A DNA stretch of 64,000 bases from Microbotryum silenes-acaulis (lineage: Eukaryota; Basidiomycota; Microbotryomycetes; Microbotryales; Microbotryaceae), in the NCBI GenBank assembly GCA_003665825.1, contig QPFY01000008.1, positions 1,116,001-1,180,000 on the forward strand, written 5' to 3'. The notes beneath the pieces were generated by a model that saw only the letters and a program-made list of their open reading frames with translations, had not been told where the DNA came from and did no database searches. This document shows positions 33,070 through 46,637 of this stretch, one piece after another; within the stretch, counting starts at the first letter, position 1, and each line of letters starts with the position of its first letter. The translations under genes were made by a program, and so were the position numbers.

Positions 33070-34080
33070 ATGTCCAAGACAGCTCTAGTCATTGGTGGAT
33101 CGCGGTGAGATGAACCTTGAAGAAGTTCCTCCTCCCCCTCCTCCGATGACTGACTGTAGACCCTAATCTCGTGTTTTCCCGGTGGAGCTCAGCGGTCTCG
33201 GATTGTCCCTCCTCGAGCACCTCCATTCCAAAGGCTACGAAGTCGTGACGACCGTCCGTTCCCTCCCCGAGTCCCCTCTCGAATCCATTCAATACATCCC
33301 CAACATCGACCTATCCCTTCCCGGGGCATCCGCCTCCACGCTCACCTCCGCCCTGCGCCCTTCAACCGAGTTCGATCTCGTCATCGTCTCCGCTGGCTAC
33401 TTCAAGGATGATACCTTGCAGACGTTGGAATGGGAAGAGATGAACAAGATGTTTCAGATTTGTGCGATTGCTCCGGCGTTCATTGTGGGCGAGTTGGTGA
33501 AGCAGAGGTCGATTCGTCAAGGGGGAAAGGTTGTGCTTGTGACGACTGAGGGAGGATCGATTGGGCTTAGGACCAAGGAGGAAGGCGGAGGCAATTACGG
33601 TCATCATGCTTTCAAGGTGAGCTAAAGGAACACTCTCTTATCTCACCTGAGAATCTTGCTCACGACCCACCACCCGCCCTCTCTCTCAACCCAAAAGGCC
33701 GCCGCCAACATGGTTGGCAAACTCCTCTCGATCGACCTAGCCAAGCAAGGCATCACCCTCGTCAACATCCATCCAGGATTCATGAAGACCGAAATGACCG
33801 CCAACATTGGGTACGACAAGTTCTACGACGAAGGTGGGGCCGTTGAACCGGAGGAAGCGGCGAAAAGCTTGGTCGAATTCGTCGAGAAGCATGTTGATGA
33901 GTCCAAGAATGGCTCGTTTTGGGCGCCGAGGGGACCAAGGTGAGCTTCGTACATCTTTGCCGAGGGAGCAAGAGTGTGAACTGACTTGTGCTTTCTGTCG
34001 TGGCCCGACGAAGGGACGTGGGTCAAGCTAAACGAGTGCTCGGAAAGGATCTGCCCACTCCACTCGAACTTCCCTGGTAG
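33070..34080 (+). CDS. Short-chain dehydrogenase/reductase
   Basis: Four exons: 33070-33104, 33193-33616, 33698-33939, 34014-34080; about 255 aa. Rossmann start TALVIGGSRGLGLSLLEHL is split by the first intron; then LVIVSAGYF in place of NNAG, VVLVTTEGGSIGLR, HHAFKAAANMVGKLLSIDLA, and VNIHPGFMKTEMT after the catalytic region. The usual SDR YxxxK reads HHAFK, so the catalytic Tyr position is His, and the catalytic Ser position is probably Thr (VTTEGG). The layout resembles C-factor-like cytosolic SDRs. The substrate is unknown. Divergent from GDH2. Confidence 0.85.
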
Positions 34081-34319
34081 CAAGTGGACCTTCAATCGTG
34101 CAGTACCCTCTGCAACCCTACGAACGTGTTCCTGCTTCTTCTTCGCCCTACAAGTCTGTATCCAAAGCCGGTCCTCACGTCAAGTGTTGCCATATCATAC
34201 ATCGTCAAATTCCTTCGTACGCGACCAAATTTCGTTTCCCTTGAGAGCGAATCATCACACCGTTCCTGATCATTACCAATCTACACGCTTCCAATCCAAT
34301 CCTCGGACACAAAGCTACA

Positions 34320-37098
34320 TTATTTCCTTCTTTCCCCATTCTCCATAACCGTATCTCCCGCCGCCCCACCCCCACCCGTCGCCTGAGCCATCGCCAACGC
34401 CTCCCTCTGAGCCCTCCTCGCCTTCTTGGACTCATACTCATGCCATTCCCCTTTGACCAACCTCAACACATCCGGGAATTCAGCCCTCGGTTCTTCAGTT
34501 GTGAAATACCTCATCTCCAACGCTTCCTCGGCAGTAGGTCTCGTCGAAGGGTTGAGACTCAATAGTCTTTCGGCCAATTCGAAAGCTCCTTCCGTGAGAT
34601 GATGAGAAGCGAAGGTTTCACGAAGCGTAGAGGGTAGTGTTTGGGAGGGCTTTACGAGTTCGTACCAGGGGAGTTCTTGGACTTGGGGCCAGAGTGTGGG
34701 GGAGGGGGTGCCGAGGATGGAGAATATTACTTCGAGTTGATGGATCTCGTCTTGGCCTTGGAAGACGGGACGGCGGGCGAAGAGCTCGAGGAAGATGCAT
34801 CTGAAGGGGGTGGAAAGCGAGAGATTAGCCTCAGAAGCGTGTGAAAATCAAAGTATCACCGTGACAGGACCGATCACTTACCCTGCAGACCATACATCGA
34901 CCTCCGCACCATAAATAGTCGCACCAAACAGCAATTCAGGCGGTTTGTACCACTGCGTAATGACCCGATTCGTATAATCGTTGCCCCTCCCTTGGGCATA
35001 GAACCTCGCGAGTCCGAAATCGGCAATCTTGAGCTCGCCATCTTTGCTGATGAGCAAGTTGGAGCCTTTGAGATCGCGGTGTAGAACGCCTCGACGATGA
35101 ACGAAGGCGAGACCCGTGAGAAGTTGGTGCATGAGATGCTTGAGATGTGCGGGGGTGAAGGTGATGGAAGGGTGAAGCAGAACCCCCGTAAGATCGTGGT
35201 CCATGTATTCGAACACCATGTACACATGACCTACAGATCAAAAATTCGTTTGGTCAGCCCCAGTTCGCTCCACTCGCAGCCCATCAATGAGATAGCCCAA
35301 CGTGCCTTTCGAAACCATCATCTCCAACAGATTGACGACATTGGCGTGCCTCAAGCTCTGCAGCAACTTGATCTCCCTCACGGCCGTGATGGGGAACCCA
35401 TCCTTTTCCGCCTCCATTCTAATCCTCTTTAAAGCGACCAAAGCGCCAGTCTCGGTGTTTCTCGCCTTGTACACCTTTCCGTACGTCCCTTCACCGACTT
35501 GGACCAGGCATTCGTAGATTTCCGTGGGTGGTGGAGCGGTTGGAACGACGGGAACATCAGGAGCGGCGGCTATCTTGAGGTCGTTGCCAGTCGATGGTTC
35601 ATCCCCTTCAGCGAGTGTCGAAGCCGTCGGAGGCGTCGTCGCTCGCGAGCTGCGTCGATCCGTCGAAGGCGGACGACGTCTTCTTGAATCGTCATCATTC
35701 CTCCGGTAGGAGTCGTCTCGCCTCTTGTAATCATCCCCGTCGTCGCGTCGAGAAGAGTAGCGATAGCCTGTATCCGATCTATCATTGTACGACCTCGACG
35801 GCCGATCCTCGGAGCCGACATCGGTCCTACGGTCCCGCGAACGATCCATGTCCTTGTCCTCATGCGACGATGCTCCGTTCTTCTCCGCCCCACGTTTGTT
35901 ATAGTCCCGATAATCATCTTGGCCGCGTCCACCAAACGAACCCCTCCCTCTTCCTCGTCCCCTCCCTCGTGCGTATACGAACTCGCGATCCTCCGTCCGT
36001 CGTCGAGTCTCGAAATTCTTCTTCGACGTCGTCGTACTCGATCGATCATCATCGTCATACCTCCCTTCTTTTCGATCATCAAACTTGCTTCGCTCACGAT
36101 CCCGATCATGATCACGGTCGCGGGCCCGATCTCTTTCGTGGTCTTGTTCGCGTTCACGATCGTCGTATCGCGACGTCCTCGACGTCATTGGAGACGTTCT
36201 CGAATCGGTCTTGCCGCCTCGTGCAGGGCCCCACGACCTGGTCTTGGTCGATCGATCCTTGTCGTACCCATCGTCCCTTTCACTTTGCCTTTCCCTCTCC
36301 CTCGATGTGAACGATGCTCTCCGGCCCTTGGACTCGTTCCCACTCCATCGCTTCCTTCCATCCTCCTCCTCGTCACTTTCCCGATCCTTCGGTTCCCTCC
36401 TTCTATCTTTCATACTCCTCTCATCCTCTTCATCATCATACTTCCTCCTCTTCTCCTTCATATGCCTCGCGCCCCACCCATCATCCCTGTCATCCTCCTC
36501 CTCCTTCCTCCTCCGTTCCTTCTTCTCCCTCTGCGCACCCACATCCTCCCTTATGCGTCTCGAACTCGTCGTTGAATCCGCATCGCTCGGGCGTCGTCGT
36601 CTTGTACCCTCATCTCTCTCCCGTTCGCGCTCCCGTTCTCGCTCTCGCTCTCGATCCCACCGGTCCCTCTCCCTTTCCTTCTCCTTCTCTCTCTCGCGCT
36701 CCCTCTCCCGAATCCTTTCGCCGTCCCTCTCATCATCCGCGCCTCTCTCTGCTTCATCATCACCTCTCTTCGTCCTCTTCCCTTCCCAAATTTCGTCCTC
36801 CGAATCCGCGGGAAAGAACCTCTTGACCTGCCCCGCTTTGGTCATCGAACCCATTCCCACCGCGGCTCCCGTGCCGGCCCCACTCATCCCACTTCCAACA
36901 CCGTTCGAAGCCAAAATCGACCCTGCTCCATTCGAAACTTGGAAAGTATTGGTCGGGGAAGTAACTTTGAGTGAAAGGGGTTGACGATGGGTCGTTTGTA
37001 ATGGTTCGCGAGAGGGGGTGCGCTGCATCGATGTTGAGGGTGACGAGGTACTAGGGTGAAGAGGTTCAATGTCCATAGAGTCGGGGATGGCCGACCTC

Positions 37099-37136
<38 letters not shown>

Positions 37137-38712
37137 AGGAAGAGGATCGGATTCCCTCGACCTCTCTTCCCACTTGGGCTCGACAGACCTCTCCTCCCTC
37201 ACCGTACGATCCGTCTGCCTCCTCTCCCTCTCTTCTTCGTCTTTCCTTTCCTCCTTCTCCCTCTCCCTCTCCCTCTCCCTCTCCCTCCAACTCCCATTCT
37301 GCGTCCTCGCCCCCGCCCATCCCTTATCCAACCCCGCCCCCGAACCCGCAACACCGCTCTTGAACCCCCTCTCACTCTTCAAACTCGACCCATACTGATC
37401 CCTTCCATACCCCTTACTAATCGAACCATTCGATCTCGAACTCAAGTTCGCGTTGGCGTTCCGAGCATGATGAATCATTTTCGGCCTAGGTGCTGAAAAG
37501 AAAGCTTTAGGTTCGGAAGAAGGGACGTTTTTTGATTCCGTATAGGTTGAAGTGGGTTCATTTTCCTCCGTTGCTTGGGGTTGGGTACAGTTCGGATCTA
37601 TACGTCGAGAAGGATGGTGATGATCGTATCGTTTTGATGAAGAGGAAGAAGCGGGTGAAAGGGAACGTCTTTTAGGTGCGTTCGAAGAGGTCGTGGATTT
37701 GGGAGGTGGAGGAGGTCGAGATGGTGGAGATCGTTCAGGACTGGGGCTGGAGGGAGGTGAGCGAGATGAATCGCGCAAGTCTCGGCGGGAGCGAAGAGGT
37801 GGGGAAATAGGTCGGGCTGGTGGTGGTGGTCGGTCACTGTAAGGATTTACGGGCAACGATCAGTCCTTCCCGCGGGGAGGGAAAAGGCCAGACATGCGAG
37901 ACCACAACTTACGAATCGGATCCGCTCGGTCGGGATACGTTCTGCTCTGCATCAATTTCCTTCCGACGTTGCACAGGATAAAAGGGCCTCGAAGTCGAAG
38001 TCAAAGTCGACAAAGCCGGATCGGCGGGGTAAGTTTTCCTTGAGGTCGGGTTGAAGTTGTTGTTGCTCGAAAACGTTGGCGGCTGTCGATTCGGACGGGT
38101 CGGAGGGGGCGCATCGATTGATCTTGGTCGATCGTGCTTGTGATAGTCGTGGTGGTGTCTGGAAGGGTGAGTGCGGGTAGGTGAAGTATCGTAGCGTCTA
38201 GAAGACGCGACGGGTGCTCGATTCGAGAGATTGGAGTCACGCTCGTCGTCGTCGCGGGCGCGTTTGGACGAGTCGTACTGAGCCGCTGCGGTCGAACGAG
38301 ACGTCGACGAACGGCGTCGATCGTCGTTCGTGGCTACACCTCGACGTGCACTGCGACTCGTCTCTCGATCGTGCCTTCGCTCAGAATCACGATCCTCATT
38401 CGTCGTCGAAGTCACCACCCTCCATTTCGCCGACCCCGCCGAGGCCGAGGCTGAACCGGTCGCACTCGTCTTGGAGTCACGCGCACTAATCGAATGCTCT
38501 TCGTACCTCTTGCCTCGATCGTAAGACGAAAAGTGACGAGCTTTATCAAGCGCCGTCGAAGACGATGAGGACGACTTGTAATTCGAACTGCTCGTAGCAG
38601 TGGTAGTGGTCGCGGTGGCGGTGGCGGTGGCGGTGGCGGTGGCGGTGGCGGTGGAGCGTTCTTGCCGGGTTGCCCAACCTCGATCTTGCGAAGGTCGGTC
38701 GAACGAGGACAT
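34320..38712 (-). CDS. CTK1: Cyclin-dependent kinase of the CTK1/CDK12 class with long RS/RE-rich N-terminus
   Basis: Four exons: 37913-38712, 35306-37836, 34882-35230, 34320-34800; predicted 1386 aa. The first ~1000 residues are Arg/Ser/Asp/Glu-rich low complexity, as in CDK12/13-type kinases. Kinase domain: VGEGTYGKVYKARN, the cyclin-binding helix as PITAVRE (PITAIRE-like), VYMVFEYMDHDLTG, HRDLKGSNLL, DFGLARFYAQGRG, TQWYKPPELLFGATIYG with the T-loop Thr, VDVWSAGCIFLEL, and LNPSTRPTAEEAL. The FEYMDHDLTG and KGSNLL blocks mark the Ctk1/CDK12 and CDK9 group; the PITAVRE helix and RS-rich extension favour Ctk1/CDK12, which phosphorylates Ser2 of the Pol II CTD. The second intron appears to use a GC donor (see findings). 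Several simple repeats lie inside the low-complexity coding region. Confidence 0.88.
37100..37135. repeat. (CGT)n trinucleotide run in coding sequence
   Basis: About 36 bases of CGT/GTC repeat, read as a Thr run in the CTK1-like N-terminus. Confidence 0.8.
37255..37292. repeat. (CTCTCC)n hexamer run in coding sequence
   Basis: About six CTCTCC-type units encoding an alternating Arg-Glu tract of the CTK1-like protein. Confidence 0.75.
38614..38654. repeat. (GGTGGC)n hexamer run in coding sequence
   Basis: About seven GGTGGC units near the 5' end of the CTK1-like gene, encoding alternating Thr-Ala. Confidence 0.8.
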
Positions 38713-39300
38713 GGTTTGTTGAACCTAGAGGGTCGAGGCTGGGCCTGGTTCGGACTACGGGTGGTGCAAGAAACGGGGGTGGAGGTGGAGGGACGATCTG
38801 CGATGGGAGAAGGAGAGCGCGCGAGTCAGCTATGAGGAGGATGCGGTGTGGGTGGTGAGGGAGGGGATGTACGTGATCAAGTTTGAAAAAAGATCTGCAA
38901 CGCGTGATGAAAAATGAAAAACCGTAATGCGACGTGAGGTGAAAGTGACTCGAGCTGAGTTGGAGGCTGGGAGGTGGATGAAGGTGATGGTGATGGTGAT
39001 GGTGATGGTGGGATGGATCAACTTTTTTGAGGATGGTCCAAGCTCGTAATGCGGACCAGCCTATTAGGTGATGGGGGAGCAGCGACACGTAGACAGTCTC
39101 GATCCAGACTGCTTCAGTCACCGTTCCTGGGTGAACAGACAGGAGATGCACGGACAGGCCTCTCGAACGAAGCAGCTGTGGGCTGAACGGAGGCGAACGA
39201 TCGGAAAGAGAAAGACGGAGATGGAGCGACTGAAACAGCGCGCTCGTGCTCTCTCTCTTTCTCTCTATTCTCTCCTCCTTATTACCAGCACCGATACGAC
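38713..39300. other. Divergent promoter region between CTK1-like and Med11-like genes
   Basis: About 590 bases. A (GGTGAT)n run of about five units lies at 38983-39010, and a CT-rich tract (39251-39280) immediately precedes the Med11-like start. No gene seen. Confidence 0.6.
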
Positions 39301-40500
39301 ATGTCCGCTCTGGTCGGGTATGCGTCCTCTTTGGAAGCGAGCAGTGATCACGAGGAGGAGATGCAGCAAGTCTCCGTGCAAGTAGACGAACCAGTATCGG
39401 CTCAACCACCCGTAGACCCACCAGCACCAGCACCAGCACCAGCACCACCAGCATCGGCAGACGCACCACTTGAACAAGCTGCTCCTACACCATCTTCCGC
39501 ACCACCAGTCGTAGCATCAGAACCGCCTCAAGCTGAAGAAGATGTCAAAGATGATCAAGACGAGGATCAAGATGAGGATGAGGATGAGGATGATGACGAC
39601 GACGACGACCTGACGCCTGAACCGGACTATTCGTTCGCCTCACCACCACCGCCACCACTACTCGACACCAACGGTCACGGTCACGGTCACGGTCACGCCG
39701 AGGACGTTGAGCAGGAGCAGGAGCACAAGCCACCACAAGACCACAACCACGACTACGAAGAACAAGGAGAAGAGCCTACAAAGCTGAAAGCCACCACAAG
39801 AATACACGAACTCGATATCGTACAACAGGTCCGCTTCTCCACCTTCTGAGAACTCTCGGACCACCAAGCTGACCCTGTCACGCGCCATGAGCCCCGAATA
39901 GGACATTGCCAAGCTACTTCATCTCGCCGGGTGCACCTTGGCCGGTCTCGACCCCGAACCCAATTCGAATCTGGACCCGTCGAACGAGAAGCATAGGCCC
40001 ATCCCCGAGGACAAGAAGGAACGCTTTGATCACTTTGCTCAAGCCTACTTCACAACTCTCAATGTCCGTCTGTCGGCAAACAAAAAACTTGACCCTCTTT
40101 GCATTTCAGCACTCTGACAGGTTCTTTAAACCCTTTCCTCTACCTACAGGACATCCAACTGTCTCTTCGGACGAGCATCCGCCATCTCGCGCTATCGAAA
40201 CCTTCCCTACAAGCTCTGCTCGATCCCAACTATGCCTCGCTCCTACCGACTCAGGCATTGGAACCAGGTCAATCGAGCATCGCCGCGGGGGGGGTCGCCC
40301 ATCGGTCGCGTATTGACCCTCTACCGTTGACCAAGTCGATTCCCAAATGGACCACACGGGACGCGCAGGCGACGAGTGCGGGTGGTGTCGAGGAGGATGG
40401 GTCGATGAGATTGAGTGTCGCGGCGAGGGGGTTACAGGCTGAGGCTTGGCGTGATTTGGCCCGAATTACCAACGCGGGCCAGGACCCAATGAAAGAGTGA
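39301..40500 (+). CDS. MED11: Mediator subunit 11-like protein with long acidic N-terminal extension
   Basis: Three exons: 39301-39828, 39902-40063, 40150-40500; predicted 346 aa. The first ~160 residues are Pro/Ala/Glu/Asp-rich with Asp/Glu runs and a His-Gly repeat. The conserved part begins at RIHELDIVQQ and continues DIAKLLHLAGCTLAGLDP, FDHFAQAYFTTLN and DIQLSLRTSIRHLA, matching the Med11 helical pattern (a helix with LDxVxxxI, a leucine-rich second helix, then Yf..L..vq..Lr..I). Med11 belongs to the Mediator head and pairs with Med22. A further ~95 residues follow that yeast Med11 lacks. The call rests on the short helical block; a search would be needed to confirm it. Divergent from the CTK1-like kinase. 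Confidence 0.6.
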
Positions 40501-40830
40501 AGGAACTGATGCCTTTTTAGTAGTACATGTTGTAAAAATTAAATCAGATACGGAACAGACCTGATGGCTGCCAATAAATTCCTTCCTGCCGAGCTGATGA
40601 TGAAGACTGGCAGGCCGGTCGAGTCAGATTTCTGGGGCGCTTACGGCCAAAGGCGCATTGCGTTGTCTCGCCCTCATTCCAAATCGAGCGTCCTGCGCCG
40701 TCCTGCGCTCGTCGAAGGTCGTCGATGCACAACCACACTGCAGCGGCAGGCCGCGCCACCCCGCCGGACAGCTCTTGGCTCTCTCCCCTCTACATCCATC
40801 CCCTCCCTTCAGCTCACCACTACACCCATC
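40501..40830. other. Intergenic region before the PEP4-like gene
   Basis: About 330 bases, Med11-like 3' flank and PEP4-like promoter. Nothing distinctive seen. Confidence 0.5.
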
Positions 40831-42680
<1,850 letters not shown>

Positions 42681-42954
42681 GCTTCGAACGCGAAAGCTTG
42701 CTCTTTTTTCTGAGCACCCACCTCACACATCATAACCTTTCGCAACCTCGGCTCTTCGTGGTTTCGTATCTTTCCTTTTGATCTCTTCTCACCTATTCAG
42801 ACCTTCTTGAAACACCTTTTCACTGCTCATTCTGCCTAGTCCATCCCCCAAACAGCCACGTCAACCGAGAGTTTAAAAACCTTCCCTTCCCTTTCCAAAC
42901 CCTGAACCCTCAAAACAGTGAAAGCAATCCCACAACCCCCCTGACGCGGGAACC

Positions 42955-43263
42955 CTAAAAGAACCCTCTCACCTCCGAAGCGATTCCCTTCAATTCGTTC
43001 CAACCCACCCACCAATCTTCCTCGAACTTTTCCACCCCAAACTTCCCTGCAGCTTCCCTAGCCCTTTTCCTCATCTCCTTCCTCTCCTCCTCCTTCATGG
43101 AAAGGATTTTGAATAATTGGGAAGCGAATTCTTGGGCTGATTTGGCGTGAAATCCGGTTGGTTGACCGGTCGGAGAGGCGGTTACGATGTCTAGTAAAGG
43201 ACCGGCGGAGGCGTGTACGAGGGGGATCAGGCCGGCCGCCTGAAACAGAGACACGCGCACACA

Positions 43264-43305
<42 letters not shown>

Positions 43306-45282
43306 TATAAAGGGGTGAGAAGAAACGATTAGTTTCGTCTTCGTGAATAGAACGTCAGGATTCAAGTCAAGGAAGGGGTCAAGAGAAAACGTACCATGAA
43401 TTCAACCACCGTGATCCCAAAATGCTCATCGACCATCGTATGTAAACCCGTACCGGCCTTGGCCAAATAATCCCTCTTCAACACATCATAAGAAGCGTTC
43501 ACCACGAATTCCACATTCCTTTCCACACCGAATTTTTTCGCGAGTTCGCGCAACGTTTCAACGCGTTCTTTGTCGGATGTGTGGCGTACTGAACCGGCCA
43601 TGATGAGTTTTATGGTTGAGCGAAGGGAGGGGTCGAGGTGGAAGAGATGGGAGAGCGTTTCGAGTTGCACGGGATGATCTTTCTCTGGTCTGATGAGAGA
43701 GAAGTGTTGGGAGGGTTAGATCGGGCTCACAGGGGCCACAGAATATCCGTGGTGTGAAAGGATGGGGGGGGGGGGGACTGACCGGAATTGAGCTAGGGAA
43801 AGAATCGTGTGCGGTTCTCTCGGTTCCAAAGGTAGCGAAGAGAGGGAAACGGTATCGCACGGTGGGTACACGATCCGACTTGTCCGGAACCGTTTCGGAA
43901 CAGGGACAGAAGTCGACATCGTGGTTGTCGTCGAGGGAACTGTTCGCTTTCGTATCTTCGTTGTCGCATCGGTTCCCGTCGATGTTGTTGAAGCGACAGC
44001 CGAGTCGTTTGGAGGCAATTCGGGCTCGACGTCGTCCCGATACCCGAACGGCTTCAGGAGATGATCGATGTGATTCTTCGTCCAGGTCGAGTTGACCATC
44101 AGCACCGTCGACTGCCTAAGACAGATCGAGTAAAGTTCGGCGAAAATGACGTAGTATCTATCAAAAAAAAAAATCGAGGTTAATAAGAGGAAGAGGGCCC
44201 TGGGAAGTCCGAGAGTAGCAACGTACAAAAGTTTAAGGTTCGTCAAGACAGCACTAGAAGCAACGAGGCTTGTATTCGTATGCCCTTGCTTTCGCTCCGA
44301 GACCCGTCGAAGCATATCGGTGCTGATCGTAGGATAGTGGGTGTACGACCCGACTGGTATCCTTCCTAGATGCCTAATCAGAGGGTAGGTGAAGGCGTAG
44401 CCCATCGTGTCTGGTGGATAAATCGCGTGTGAGCTCGGGTTAACCAACTCGGCTCGGATTCCCGGCGAACTGACCTATCCAAATATCGGGTATCAACCCA
44501 CCCGTCCCTAGTCCCTGCCACGCGAGGATGACGGACCCCAAGGATTGGCCCAAGAGCGTGAAGCGAGGCCAAGTCGAGTCCTCGACCAAATGTCGGGAAC
44601 CGAGTCGGACAAAGATCAAAGTTTTGGGTTCCAAGGCGATCCCGAAACGATCCTGTTGGCAAACGATCGAGCGTCAGCGTCATCACGAACGTTACTTTTC
44701 GGCGTCCAAAGTCGGATATCCTGACCGCGATGAGATGTTAACTGACCTTGACTTTAGAAATCATCGAGTCCTTGGTCACCCGTTCCGGCCTTGCTCTGTG
44801 CCCGGCTCCCGTAGTCGGAGCATCTTCATGTTCAGCCGTCAGATCACCCGTATACACCACACAGATCAAGTCGGGCTCCTCCCTCTGTAAACAAGCGACT
44901 GCGGTCCATAACACCCTTTCGCCTCCCCCACCGGCGTTACTGATGGGTCGCAAGGAGAGAGGCCACGTCATAGGCAGAATCAAGGATCAGCTCCCGGACG
45001 CCCTAGAGGGTGCTTCTTGGTCATTCGCATGACGTACCAATAAGGATGAAAGAACGCCACAATTCTCGTCTTCCTCACGACCTCAAGATCGACGATCCCT
45101 ATCGTAGCCAGTGCGATCCTCCGTCTCCGTTCATTCGTCGCTCTCAATCGCAGACCGTACACTCCCATGAGGATGTACAGCAAGGACGACAAGATTGGGA
45201 CAGAGAGGAAGGCGGTGATGATGAGGAGGATGAGCTTGAGGTGTGGTGGGAGGGAGAGCACTAGGCGTAGGAAGGGGTGCAT
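42955..45282 (-). CDS. ALG11: GDP-Man:Man3GlcNAc2-PP-Dol alpha-1,2-mannosyltransferase (ALG11)
   Basis: Seven exons: 45038-45282, 44747-44939, 44475-44652, 44227-44410, 43783-44157, 43395-43689, 42955-43239; predicted 584 aa. Adds the fourth and fifth mannoses to the dolichol-linked oligosaccharide on the cytosolic ER face. N-terminal membrane segment ([20 protein letters not shown]), then [17 protein letters not shown] made across intron 1 (ALG11 signature), [56 protein letters not shown], and the GT4 C-lobe motif [18 protein letters not shown] followed by [19 protein letters not shown]. The EHFGI Glu is the conserved nucleotide-sugar contact. ATG 45282 was chosen because the frame upstream has no other ATG. 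A long CA repeat fills the last intron. Confidence 0.95.
43258..43303. repeat. (CA)n microsatellite in the last ALG11 intron
   Basis: More than 40 bases of ACAC with a few CG interruptions, close to the 3' splice site of the intron on the minus strand. Confidence 0.9.
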
Positions 45283-45493
45283 CGCGGTCCCGGCGTCGAC
45301 GCTCGCTTTCGAGGTGACCGGGACCGAGGAGACAAGAGCAGCAGTGACCGAAATCCGGACCGGCACCTGGCCAAACCTGGCCCGTGCGCGCCGCCGGTTC
45401 AATCTCAATTTTTGGATGAAGGTATCAACAACTTACTGCTAAGTTTGCTTCGGACAGTCAGAAGTACTACAAGCACTACACAACATAATTTCA

Positions 45494-46637
45494 CTATCGC
45501 ACTGCCAGGATGGCTGCAAACGTGGCGATCACGATAGCCGCTGTGATGTCAGAAAGTTGGATCGCTCAGCATCTCGCACGTGATCATATGAAGTGCCACT
45601 TTGGACGCAGGCCTTTGTACTGACCAACACAAAACGAGGTGAGAGTGACCGTTCTCCGAGAAGGTGGGAACATAGATTTGGGTTCCTTCATCAACGCCGA
45701 TTGCACGGAAAAGTACCGATTTGCGCCTGCAGAAATATCCATTCAAGATGTCAGTTGGGCGGGGGGCGCAGCCGGTGTCGCTACATTGCGCCTCATAGCG
45801 ACTCACCCAATAGTAGAAACAGCAGAGCGAGGCCGATAAACGTCCCACCCTGTATTTGAAGCGCTGTCAGTAAGCAGAAGCGATGAACCGCCAAGAATGG
45901 AAACTCACGATCGGCTTGCCCAAATGGCGATACTTTAGCGGATTGCCATTGGTCTGACCTTGCAGAAGCAGAATCTGCTGGGCTTGTTCAAGCACGAGTT
46001 GGCGGATGATTTGCAGTTCCTCAGATGCTGCGATGTAGCTTTCATTGCTACTGGCATTTTGCACGACCGCTCGTTCGAGCAGCGAGCGCAGATGTTGAGT
46101 CGAATTGGACACGATCGAATTCGAACCAGTCGTGTCGGTGCTTGTCCCAGTCGGGACAGATGTCGACGCCAACCTAAACAGCTGCGTGATGGCGATCCCG
46201 ATCGACGCCAAACTCAAACTCGTCCTCAACCAAGCCAAGAACGTCCTCTCGTTCGCCAGATGATCCCTTGCAACCGAGCCTTTGTTCTCCAACATGTGCG
46301 TCAATCGCCAGTGGGAGCCCTTCGACGCGCTTCGGCCGGCGCCATCGTCGCCTTCGCCTTGGACACGCCGCCTGCGAGTCAACTTGGACATGAATGACCG
46401 AGCACCACGCGGCGTTGCTGTCGCTGACTGGGAGGGGTGGGTAGGAGGGCGGTCGCCATTGAGTTCTACAGCGTGGTCGGTCTTGCTATTTGTGACTTGC
46501 ATCGTGTTGGACATGTTGGCGTCACGTGCGAAGGAACCGTAGGATGGGTGTTGGTCAGAACCGGTCGATCGCTTGGACGGGCCAACCAGCCCCTCGCGCA
46601 ATTCATCTTTCAGCGCGCACGACTCGGAGGTGCTCAT
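45494..46637 (-). CDS. DUF202 (YidH-like) membrane protein
   Basis: Four exons: 45909-46637, 45807-45849, 45625-45726, 45494-45540; predicted 306 aa. A ~125-residue hydrophilic N-terminus leads into the DUF202 signature ARDHLANERTFLAWLRTSL, with first membrane helix SLASIGIAITQLFRLA, then a variable loop, second helix GGTFIGLALLFLLLGANRYF and a basic SVQSALMKEPKSMFPPSRRT, and third helix AAIVIATFAAILAV ending the protein. The three-helix DUF202 fold is also the membrane domain of the VTC polyphosphate polymerase subunits, but this protein lacks SPX and polymerase domains and its sequence is nearer the bacterial YidH-like branch. Function unknown. Tail to head with ALG11, about 210 bases apart. 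Confidence 0.85.

Noticed and set aside
35594..37398. Several long plus-strand ORFs opposite the CTK1-like gene
   Set aside because: They are antisense shadows of RS/RE-rich coding repeats, giving Ser/Leu/Pro runs without structure.
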